Of a stretch of DNA of 64,000 nucleotides, positions 56,279 to 63,755 are shown in pieces. Numbering within the stretch: the stretch's first letter is position 1; the number at the start of each line of letters is the position of its first letter. A model generated the notes under the pieces. It saw only the letters and a list, made by a program, of their open reading frames with translations, did not search any database and was not told where the DNA came from. The stretch lies in contig MEQL01000051.1 in assembly GCA_001770205.1 (NCBI GenBank), positions 16,984-80,983 of the forward strand, read 5' to 3'. A program made the position numbers and the translations under genes. Origin of the DNA: Bdellovibrionales bacterium RIFOXYD12_FULL_39_22 (GTDB lineage Bacteria; Bdellovibrionota; Bacteriovoracia; Bacteriovoracales; Bacteriovoracaceae).

Positions 56279-57781
56279 TCAATCACTACTTCCTCTATGC
56301 CCCATATTTAACATTTCAACACTCATAAGTTGTGCTTGGCGAAAATAGTCTATTGATTCGGCCAAAATACGAGCTGCTTCCTGTGGAGCATGAAATCCCA
56401 TGGAATTTTCGGCGGCCACAAAATCCAAACGCCATTGGGCCTTACGATGAAGCTCCGCTATTTTGTTTAGATTAACTTGATCCTGAGATGACTCTACCTT
56501 ATCCGCACTAAATGATTTCTTAAGTTGTTTATAGCTATCCAAAAATTCCGTCAGCGCATTACCTGCGCGCAGAAGTAGATCAAAGTTCCTTTTTTGTATG
56601 GCCGCCACTCTATCTTGTAGTTCCTTTTCATTCCAAGCATGACATTGCTGACAAGATTGATTGGCCATGAGCAGGGGTGAACGAACATAGTGATCTGAAA
56701 CTTTTATTGCGCCTTCTTTTGTATATGGCATATGGCAATCTGCACACGCAACTCCTGATTGTGCATGGATTCCTTGTCGCCACAACTCAAACTCCGGATG
56801 CTGGGCCTTTAGTAACTCTGCGCTTGTTTCACCATGTTGCCAATCAAAAAAACGATGCCCATCAGTAAATTTATACTGCTCATAATAACTTTCTATCTCC
56901 TCCACTTTTACCCCATTACCCCAGGGGAAAAAGAGCGTAACTTTTGGCCCACAATAGTACTCAACATGACACTGAGCACAGACGTAGGTTCGCATCTCCG
57001 CCCTACTTGCATCTCTATTCACATCAAAATTTGCAACCCCCTCAGAGGCCTTAAGCGCTCTAATTCCGGCAACAAATCCTGGCCGGTTAACTTGTAGCCG
57101 CATAGTTTTTGCATTATGACAATCTGTACAAGAGACTGGATGAGCTCCCTCTTGAACTAAAAACTCTCCAACCGCGGCTCCCACTTGCGGATTCAATGAT
57201 CCCGTTTTTTCCAATTCTTTATGTGCCTCATGATATGGCAGTTTAACAATTTTCTCAAATCCACTCCAAATTATATTTTCAAAATATTGATCGGCCGCGA
57301 CCTCTCCACCTCCCATTCGTACCAACGTAGGGATTATAGAAGCGTGACAATGCAAGCAAGCACCTGACTGTGGACGCTCAGTTACTCTGCGTGTTTTTTC
57401 TTGATCAGATAACATATAGGCATGCCCTCGCCTATCTTTGAAATCAAGAGAAAATGCATAACCTGAAAACATACGAGTCAAAAAAGGAAACATCTGAGAC
57501 TTTTGAGCTGGATCAGCATCTCCTCCTCCAAAATTAGTTCTAGAAGCATTGGCAGTTTTTTTATATTGCTCAAAGTGTATTGGCCAATTATTCCCCCAAT
57601 ATGCAGAGTCAGTAGTTGCCTGCTTAACTTCAACTAAGCGCAAATACGGATTTTTCGCTTCCGTCTTATGACGAAAAATAGATACCAATAACATGGTTAA
57701 CAAAAAAACCACCACGCTCACGGCAATAGCAATGCCAATTAATCCCTTTCGACTGTTTACAAAACTATTTTCTAGGTTCAC
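56279..57781 (-). CDS. nrfA: Ammonia-forming cytochrome c nitrite reductase NrfA
   Basis: 500 residues with an N-terminal signal anchor (GLIGIAIAVSVVVFLLTMLLVSIF). Five haem motifs are seen: CLHCH, CTDCH, CAQCH, CADCH and CQQCH. The NrfA block KAQHPEFELWRQGIHAQSG, with catalytic His, is present, as is CADCHMPYTKEG. The first motif is CxxCH, not the CxxCK usual for the active-site haem. It reduces nitrite to ammonium in the periplasm. It follows nrfH by 12 nt. Confidence 0.94.
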   Translation of the reverse strand: MNLENSFVNSRKGLIGIAIAVSVVVFLLTMLLVSIFRHKTEAKNPYLRLVEVKQATTDSAYWGNNWPIHFEQYKKTANASRTNFGGGDADPAQKSQMFPFLTRMFSGYAFSLDFKDRRGHAYMLSDQEKTRRVTERPQSGACLHCHASIIPTLVRMGGGEVAADQYFENIIWSGFEKIVKLPYHEAHKELEKTGSLNPQVGAAVGEFLVQEGAHPVSCTDCHNAKTMRLQVNRPGFVAGIRALKASEGVANFDVNRDASRAEMRTYVCAQCHVEYYCGPKVTLFFPWGNGVKVEEIESYYEQYKFTDGHRFFDWQHGETSAELLKAQHPEFELWRQGIHAQSGVACADCHMPYTKEGAIKVSDHYVRSPLLMANQSCQQCHAWNEKELQDRVAAIQKRNFDLLLRAGNALTEFLDSYKQLKKSFSADKVESSQDQVNLNKIAELHRKAQWRLDFVAAENSMGFHAPQEAARILAESIDYFRQAQLMSVEMLNMGHRGSSD

Positions 57782-57793
57782 ACATACTCCTGG

Positions 57794-58261
57794 TTATTGT
57801 ATCGGCATATGTCCAATATTTTTATGACAATGAATGCATAAATTCATTGAATGCCCTTCTTTATACAAATTTAAAAGCGTATCTTCCATTAAAGCTTGAT
57901 GGCAGCGAATGCAATTTCTTTGCAAAATATTTTTATTATACTCTTTTATCTGAATGGGCCGATGATAATTTTCTAAAGTAAATGCAACAGAATGATTCCA
58001 CCCGTTGAGTGCTTTGGCCAAGAGCTTATTAAAACTTGTACTTGGCATATGACAGTCATTACAAGTCGCAACATGATGATGCCCCGAAGCAATCCAAGAA
58101 TCATATTGATGATTCATAGCATGGCAGTTAGCACATACTGCTGGATCACTAGAGGCATAGGAAAATCCTTCTCCATAATAAAAAACAAACATCCCTAGTC
58201 CTAAAACAATTCCAAAACAAAACGCCAACACATAGTTAATTTTAAAATAACTTTTACGCAC
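57794..58261 (-). CDS. nrfH: NrfH-type tetrahaem quinol-oxidising cytochrome c
   Basis: 155 residues. One N-terminal membrane helix (YVLAFCFGIVLGLGMFVFYY) and four CxxCH motifs: CANCH, CNDCH, CIRCH and CIHCH. It belongs to the NapC/NrfH family, which passes electrons from the quinol pool to periplasmic cytochromes; being encoded 12 nt before nrfA makes the NrfH role likely. The pair would allow respiratory nitrite ammonification or nitrite detoxification. Confidence 0.94.
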   Translation of the reverse strand: MRKSYFKINYVLAFCFGIVLGLGMFVFYYGEGFSYASSDPAVCANCHAMNHQYDSWIASGHHHVATCNDCHMPSTSFNKLLAKALNGWNHSVAFTLENYHRPIQIKEYNKNILQRNCIRCHQALMEDTLLNLYKEGHSMNLCIHCHKNIGHMPIQ

Positions 58262-58305
58262 AAAACCTAATTCCTTTTATTGAACTGCCATCTGAGGTAA
58301 AAATT

Positions 58306-58601
58306 TTATGGCCAACTTACTAATCGTTCAATCTCTAAAAGCTCTTCCAGCGACAGATCTGAGAAATTATAATTAACAATATCCTCTACCGTATTTCGAG
58401 AAACTCCCATATCCTGCAACCATTCTAAAAAAGATCAAAATCAACATTAAATCTGAGATTATTTATCGTGCTGCAAACTTGAAATTTAACTTTTTCTGCT
58501 TCTAATTTTGCAAGCGGCCGCTCTTCATCCGGGAGGGAAATATCATCATCTGTAAAGAAATCATCTTGCAAGGGGGATAGATTTCCCAAAAGTTCCTTCA
58601 T
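58306..58601 (-). pseudogene. Frameshifted small acidic protein gene
   Basis: The frame from the ATG at 58601 (AGGAAGGG 7 nt upstream) gives 58 residues, MKELLGNLSPLQDDFFTDDD onward, and stops at 58425. One base more in the T6 run just before that stop would continue the frame to 58306 as FLEWLQDMGVSRNTVEDIV and NYNFSDLSLEELLEIERL, 98 residues in all. The joined product is acidic and helical, of unknown family. It may be an assembly error, a recent mutation, or a slippage-controlled gene. It lies 44 nt downstream of the exported metalloprotease gene. Confidence 0.55.
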
Positions 58602-58645
58602 TTAAATTCCCTTCCTCTCATCTGCAAATAATACAAAGTTAACTT

Positions 58646-59509
58646 TTATTTGCTATCAGCAAACCAGCAGGCCGGACGTAGACCTATCTGATCTCCTCGC
58701 CGTTTATGGCAGGCCCCATCAACACTATTTCGATCACTCAACTCCTCAGTAATGGGCCTATTACAAAGTGCTCCCTGCCAATAAGTATCTAATCGACACT
58801 GGGCATCTGTATGTTTGTCTTCGTTTTCCTCCACAACTTCCCTGCTTGGAGTATCAAAAGAAATCTCCATTCCACCATCAATTTCTAAAGCAAAAAGATC
58901 GGCCAATGATTTTCCGGCCATCGCTGCGCGCACACAAATTGCCTTCTCATCATCGTGTTTATAAGTCAGCGCACAACGCTCGGTTACTCCATGATCTATC
59001 TCCATCGCAGAGATGATGCCAATATTATCATCATTTCTAACTATATTTCTAAAACATTTCAAGGAAGCAAAGTAGTCTGATGCTCCCTCCGAAGAAGGCC
59101 ACTTAAAAATAATACCTCGCGTTTTGGGTGCTCCTCCTAGATGGTGGCCGAGTTCATGACAGACTGCCAAAAGCACTCCATCTCTTGTCACCAAAGGATG
59201 ACGGGCCAGGCCGCCATAGATGGTTACGCTATATAAGGGGCCTACTCGTTGAGCATAGGCATTAACCTCATCAAAGGCCCAACCATTTTGAATGTGTAAA
59301 ACTCCTAATTTTTTTTTCACCACTGGTGCATAAACTTCACTGGCCCGCTTTAGAATTTCTGCAAATTCTTCGCGGGTAATATCATTGGCCAAAAAAGAGT
59401 AGGGGGGAATTTTGAGACTATTTTCGGGCAACAGTTGTCCAAATTTTTGCGGGACAACCATTCCAATATAAATAGAAAAAAAGAAGAATATTGCAATAAA
59501 GATAGGCAA
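58646..59509 (-). CDS. Exported zinc metalloprotease-like protein (HExxH)
   Basis: 287 residues from the TTG at 59509, chosen because GGAGG lies 5 nt upstream; the ATG at 59521 overlaps that ribosome site and has none of its own. A signal peptide or anchor (PIFIAIFFFFSIYIGMVV) leads to a domain with the zinc motif VCHELGHHLGG and a downstream SEGASDYFASLKCF that may supply the third ligand. The C-terminal part has a few cysteines. The family is not recognised beyond this gluzincin-like pattern, so peptidase activity is inferred. Confidence 0.78.
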   Translation of the reverse strand: MPIFIAIFFFFSIYIGMVVPQKFGQLLPENSLKIPPYSFLANDITREEFAEILKRASEVYAPVVKKKLGVLHIQNGWAFDEVNAYAQRVGPLYSVTIYGGLARHPLVTRDGVLLAVCHELGHHLGGAPKTRGIIFKWPSSEGASDYFASLKCFRNIVRNDDNIGIISAMEIDHGVTERCALTYKHDDEKAICVRAAMAGKSLADLFALEIDGGMEISFDTPSREVVEENEDKHTDAQCRLDTYWQGALCNRPITEELSDRNSVDGACHKRRGDQIGLRPACWFADSK

Positions 59510-59722
59510 GCGAACCTCCATGATTAATAATTTTCTGAATCAAAAGCAGTCATTAGTCTACTCCTAAAAAATCTCGATAATCAAGCATTGAAAAAATATC
59601 CGACCCTTTTGCTCAGGCAGAGAGCAAAGACTCGCTACACTCGGATTTAAGATTATGCCAGGCCAAATACGAATTTCCCATAGATACAAGAAATAAATTC
59701 GCTACGCAATATACTATTTGAC

Positions 59723-59757
59723 CATACTCCATTTTTAGCAGACAATAATGGAGTATG
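59723..59757. promoter_or_regulatory. Perfect inverted repeat over the start of the AAA/DUF4143 gene
   Basis: CATACTCCATT (59723-59733) and AATGGAGTATG (59747-59757) form an 11-bp dyad with a 13-nt spacer. The right arm contains both the GGAG and the ATG of the gene. It could be an operator or an RNA hairpin hiding the start. Confidence 0.5.
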
Positions 59758-60963
59758 ATCCGACAATTTACAACGATTCCCAGACTACTCACCCCTCTGA
59801 AAACCCGAAGTTTTTTTTTATTCGGCGTTAGAGGATCTGGCAAATCAACCTTTATTAATTCACAGTTTCACCCAAAAAATTCAATTTCCATTAATTTACT
59901 CCGACCAGAAATAGAAAATCGATATGCCCTAAATCCAGAAAGCCTTGAACAAGAAATTGATATACTCAAGCGCAAACCAGATTGGGTGTTTATTGATGAA
60001 ATTCAAAAAGTTCCAAAGTTGTTAGATGTGGTACATGATTTAATCGAAAGAAAAAACATCCGTTTTATTCTTACTGGATCTTCAGCGCGTAAATTAAAGC
60101 AAGGTGCCGCCAATCTCTTGGCCGGACGGGCCAATGTTTATTGGATCCACCCTCTTTCTTATCTTGAACTATCTCCTCCATCGAAAACAACTTCCCTCTT
60201 TTCGCTATTAGAATATTTGCGATGGGGTGGACTCCCTTCCATACAATCAATGTCTAGTGAAAGAGAAAAAATAGCATTCTTAAATTCCTACGTATTAACT
60301 TATTTAAGCGAAGAAATTAAAGCAGAACAAATACTAAGAAAGCTAGATCCATTCCGTTCATTTTTACAAATATTAGGCCAAGTCTCTGGGAAAATAATCA
60401 ACCATCAGAAAATCGCGAATGAAGTTGGAGTGGATAGCAAAACTGTACAAAACTATTTTCAAATTTTGGAAGATACGCTTCTTGGATTTTATCTCCCAGT
60501 GTTTCATCAATCAGTAAGAAAGAGTCAAAGATTATCACCCAAATTCTATGTTATAGACACAGGGATAAAAAAGGCACTGGAAGGTAGTCTGGATCAAAAA
60601 CCAGCACCTCGCACTTCTGAATATGGAGAACTTTTTGAACATTTTGTAATATCTGAGATAAAAAAGCTCAACGATTATTTTGAAAAAAATTTTCGCTTTT
60701 CATTTTTTTCTACAAAAAATCAAGTCGAGATTGATCTAATCCTAACAAAAGCAAATTCTAATATCCTGATAGAAATTAAATCCACCGAAAAAATTGATCG
60801 CCAAGAAATAAAATCTCTCGCTAAAATTGCTACCGATTTTCCAGGGGTGCGCGGTGTTTATTATTTATCGAGAGATCCAATTTCTTACAAAATTGACGGT
60901 GTTCAGTGTCTTCCTTGGGATCTTTTTCTTAAAAAATTCAAACAGATTTCGCGAGAGAGGTGA
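59755..60963 (+). CDS. AAA family ATPase with C-terminal DUF4143
   Basis: 402 residues. Walker A FGVRGSGKSTF at about 25-33, Walker B WVFIDEIQKVPK, sensor 1 FILTGSSARKLKQG, and the LLAGRANVYWIHPLSYLEL block place it in the AAA_14/DUF4143 family; the last 100 residues have a nuclease-like fold pattern (EIDLILTKANSNILIEIKST). The family is widespread, often horizontally moved, and its role is not known. GGAG is only one base from the ATG, so initiation is unusual. GGCC is rare here, unlike in the genes to its left. Confidence 0.85.
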   Translation: MIRQFTTIPRLLTPLKTRSFFLFGVRGSGKSTFINSQFHPKNSISINLLRPEIENRYALNPESLEQEIDILKRKPDWVFIDEIQKVPKLLDVVHDLIERKNIRFILTGSSARKLKQGAANLLAGRANVYWIHPLSYLELSPPSKTTSLFSLLEYLRWGGLPSIQSMSSEREKIAFLNSYVLTYLSEEIKAEQILRKLDPFRSFLQILGQVSGKIINHQKIANEVGVDSKTVQNYFQILEDTLLGFYLPVFHQSVRKSQRLSPKFYVIDTGIKKALEGSLDQKPAPRTSEYGELFEHFVISEIKKLNDYFEKNFRFSFFSTKNQVEIDLILTKANSNILIEIKSTEKIDRQEIKSLAKIATDFPGVRGVYYLSRDPISYKIDGVQCLPWDLFLKKFKQISRER

Positions 60964-60993
60964 TTGGACAAACTACTTACAATCCCAGTAATT

Positions 60994-61470
60994 TTATGTG
61001 AGGACCGGATGGACAGAACCTTTGCGGCGAAATTCTAAAAAGCCTTCAACAAATAATCGTTGAAACTTATTCATATTTTCAGGCAAGTTATTCAGTGGAA
61101 AAAATTCTATTTTAAGGGATTCATTGGATTTTGCAATTTTTCCTTCAAATGTATTCGTATAGAACCCCATTGCGACAGATAATGTTTCATCTCCATTTGG
61201 ATATTTTGCTTCAAACTCGGGTCCAGAAAAAATGCCGAAGAGTTGTAGATTTTTTATCGATAATCCAGTCTCTTCGAACACTTCTCGTTGAGCACTTTCT
61301 GCTGCTGTTTCTCCAATATCCATTAAACCTCCAGGAAGTCCCCAGGTATTAGAGTCGTCTCTCAAATGCATTAATAGATTATCACCTTTATCTAAAATAA
61401 CGACAGCAGTACTCGGTATTAAAACTTTATCATGACCAACTTTCATTCTGATTTTTTTGATATATTCCAT
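60994..61470 (-). CDS. NUDIX hydrolase
   Basis: 158 residues from the ATG at 61470 (a TTG two codons upstream is possible). The Nudix box GGLMDIGETAAESAQREVFE-ETGL is complete, so it should hydrolyse a nucleoside diphosphate linked to another moiety. The substrate is not shown. No GGCC occurs in the gene and no clear ribosome site is visible. It is convergent with the AAA/DUF4143 gene, 30 nt away. Confidence 0.88.
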   Translation of the reverse strand: MEYIKKIRMKVGHDKVLIPSTAVVILDKGDNLLMHLRDDSNTWGLPGGLMDIGETAAESAQREVFEETGLSIKNLQLFGIFSGPEFEAKYPNGDETLSVAMGFYTNTFEGKIAKSNESLKIEFFPLNNLPENMNKFQRLFVEGFLEFRRKGSVHPVLT

Positions 61471-61520
61471 AACCAACAGTTTTGCTACTAATTAAAGATT
61501 GGTCAACAAGCTAATATTAA

Positions 61521-61610
61521 AAATTTGGTCCATGCCTGCGTATTTCTCAACTTTCGTGATCTTGCGCAGAAAAGCTCGCCTTTCTGCGCAAGATCTATTA
61601 TCCGCCAACG
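61521..61610. repeat. Imperfect repeat, copy A, upstream of the CocE gene
   Basis: About 90 bp similar to 63327-63415 in the same orientation, sharing TATTTCTCAACTTT and CAGAAAAGCTCGCCTT exactly. It contains a perfect 12-bp stem with 8-nt loop at 61561-61592 (CTTGCGCAGAAA / TTTCTGCGCAAG). Read on the minus strand it encodes RWRIIDLAQKGELF, like the C-terminus of the small ORF at 63372. Confidence 0.7.
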
Positions 61611-61732
61611 TTTTTGAGCACAAACCACTTGCGATCTAGTGGTTTTAGGGTGAGCCCTTTTTATGTAGGGTAATCAGCTTGTCTAAAATAAGCATTTTAT
61701 ATATAGTATTTACTAAATTACAAATGAGAAGT

Positions 61733-63295
61733 ATGAAAAAAGATATATTTGCAGTTCAAATGTCAGATGGGATCACTCTTAAAACATTCGTTTATTCTGC
61801 GGACGAAAATTTATCTGTACCACTTCCCGTAGTCTTGTTGCGAACACCATATTTATTTAAGGATGGTCAATTTAGAGATGATCGTTATGAAAAGGAGGCC
61901 GAATACTATATCGCCCGAGGGTACCTTTTTTGTGTTCAATCAATACGAGGAACTCATGGTTCCGAGGGAACTTTTAAATTACTTCACCCAATTGAAATTT
62001 CTGATGGAAAAGATACTCTTTCCTGGTTAGCGGTTCAACCGTTTTGCAATGGGAATGTTGCGGTAGTTGGCAGTTCCTATGAAGGATTTACTGCTTTAGC
62101 CGCTGGAATAACTGGCCATTATATTTTGAAAGTTGTGTTTGCATCTAGCGCACCGGCAAGTCTTTATGATGATTATTTTTTGAATCGTGGAATATTAAAT
62201 TTAACCACATTAGATTATTTAAGATATATTCAAACAGGTCAGGGATGGGTAAATACTAAGGATTTTAATAAAATCATTGATGAAAAATGTAAAAATATTG
62301 CTGATATTAGAACCTATGATGAGGCCGTCTTCAATCTAAATATCCCAGAGTGGAAATTGATATCCAGAAATTATTGTGATCCCAATGCTGTTTTTTGGAA
62401 AGAGCGACAAATCGTGGATCAACTAAAGAGTATCATCGTTCCGACTTATCATATGGCAGGGTTACAATATGACGGAAATTCGGCAGATACCGTTCGCAAT
62501 TTTGTAGAAACACAAAAGAACTCTAAAAATAAGTCACAACACCACCTCCTTTTGGGGTTTTGGAATCATGGCCAGTCTATGCCACACGGAGACGGATCAA
62601 ATGCCTCAGAATTCATAAAAGATAAATATGATAGCCTGCTTAGATATTATTTAAAAAATGACAAAACTGCTAATTTAGAAAATCAACAAGTTTGTATACA
62701 ATCAAACTTTGATAACAAATTTTTAAATGACACCCAATATCCTTTAAGCTCTTTGAAGGAGTTGAAATTATTTTTAAATCATAATGGAGATAAGGGGTCT
62801 CTAGAACATTCAATTTGTTCTTCTAGAAATGAATCTTTATATAATTTTTTTCCTCTAGAAAAAAATATGTATGACGGAAAACAACATGTTGAATTCGAAT
62901 GTGCCGTCGATAGAGATTTTTGTTTTTTAGGAGGTATTGAAATTGACGTCTATTGCAAACTGCCGGTACCGCAAGGTGACATTATGTTTTTCTTTTATAA
63001 AATTGATAAGCAAGGTGAGCGACATTATTACGGCGACAGATCCGCAATTAAAATTATAGCTGACAGCTTGAATATAAGTCATATTAATATTGAGTCTAGT
63101 CCTATGATGGATAAATTAGTCTCTGGTGAGACATTTGGAGTTGAAATAACCAGCAATAACTTTCCAGTCAGAGCAAGAAATACAGGAAGAGAAATGGTGT
63201 CTTTCTTCAATGGTTTTAGTGATACTCAAATATCAATTCTTCATTCTTATGAATATCAATCGTCGTTAACCTTTAAAATAGAGTCATCACTTTAA
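61733..63295 (+). CDS. CocE/NonD-type hydrolase (X-Pro dipeptidyl-peptidase family)
   Basis: 520 residues from the ATG at 61733; ATG 61724 and TTG 61679 are in-frame alternatives without clear ribosome sites. The alpha/beta hydrolase domain has the nucleophile Ser in VVGSSYEGF and CocE-type blocks RTPYLFKDG, SIRGTHGSEG and FCNGNVAVVG; the likely acid and His lie near YDGNSADTV and FWNHGQSMPHGD. A C-terminal beta-sandwich follows. Relatives cleave cocaine, glutaryl-7-ACA or X-Pro peptides. No signal peptide. It is bracketed by repeats A and B and is poor in GGCC, which suggests acquisition. Confidence 0.88.
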   Translation: MKKDIFAVQMSDGITLKTFVYSADENLSVPLPVVLLRTPYLFKDGQFRDDRYEKEAEYYIARGYLFCVQSIRGTHGSEGTFKLLHPIEISDGKDTLSWLAVQPFCNGNVAVVGSSYEGFTALAAGITGHYILKVVFASSAPASLYDDYFLNRGILNLTTLDYLRYIQTGQGWVNTKDFNKIIDEKCKNIADIRTYDEAVFNLNIPEWKLISRNYCDPNAVFWKERQIVDQLKSIIVPTYHMAGLQYDGNSADTVRNFVETQKNSKNKSQHHLLLGFWNHGQSMPHGDGSNASEFIKDKYDSLLRYYLKNDKTANLENQQVCIQSNFDNKFLNDTQYPLSSLKELKLFLNHNGDKGSLEHSICSSRNESLYNFFPLEKNMYDGKQHVEFECAVDRDFCFLGGIEIDVYCKLPVPQGDIMFFFYKIDKQGERHYYGDRSAIKIIADSLNISHINIESSPMMDKLVSGETFGVEITSNNFPVRARNTGREMVSFFNGFSDTQISILHSYEYQSSLTFKIESSL

Positions 63296-63326
63296 AGTCA
63301 TTCCACCGTTTTTCAAGCAAATATTT

Positions 63327-63415
63327 AAATTTCGGGCCATGCCCGTTATTTCTCAACTTTTATGTTCTTACTCAGAAAAGCTCGCCTTGCCGAGCATTAC
63401 TCACTATCCTCCAGC
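63327..63415. repeat. Imperfect repeat, copy B, downstream of the CocE gene
   Basis: About 89 bp similar to 61521-61610 in the same orientation. It includes a CGGGC-CAT-GCCCG hairpin (63333-63345) and overlaps the 3' end of the small minus-strand ORF at 63372-63626. Confidence 0.7.
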
Positions 63416-63626
63416 GATTGCAGCCACCGAAATCGGCAATTATGGAGTTACCAGCACTGCCACAAACTGGCCCATCTACTTTATAAACATTTAATCGGAT
63501 ATCTCCAGCACCGCGACTAATTCCAACAATTGATTTCATTGCAACTCTCACGCGAGCAATATCTTGCTCTGGACTTGCAAATGCAGATAGTGATATTAAT
63601 GCACATAGGTGATCGGTATTTTTCAT
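63372..63626 (-). CDS. Small possibly exported protein, uncertain
   Basis: 84 residues. The N-terminus (LCALISLSAFASPEQ) looks like a weak or shortened signal peptide, with cleavage after about residue 18. The remainder has two cysteines (GPVCGS, FGGCNRW), which could form a disulfide. No ribosome site is visible before the ATG. Its last codons, RWRIVSNARQGELF, recur in repeat A, so the reading frame may have a duplicated relative. It may be a real gene or a remnant. Confidence 0.4.
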   Translation of the reverse strand: MKNTDHLCALISLSAFASPEQDIARVRVAMKSIVGISRGAGDIRLNVYKVDGPVCGSAGNSIIADFGGCNRWRIVSNARQGELF

Positions 63627-63755
63627 GTTGCGCGTAAACTAAGAGTTTGCCTGTGTAACAAAGCTGCTGAAGGGGCATTTAGGGTCGACGGCCAAGGTAC
63701 CGACTGCCTTTCCTCAAGATATTATAAATTTTTTCATTTAAATAACTTCCACTAA

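Noticed and set aside
58420..58440. Programmed -1 frameshift at CTTTTTTA in the broken small gene
   Set aside because: The zero-frame codons GAT-CTT-TTT-TAG do not fit the usual X-XXY-YYZ slippery pattern, and no downstream stem was obvious; a base-count difference is simpler.
61521..63415. Repeats A and B as integron attC sites around a gene cassette
   Set aside because: No RYYYAAC/GTTRRRY core boxes at matching places, no integrase in the window and no array of evenly spaced cassettes.
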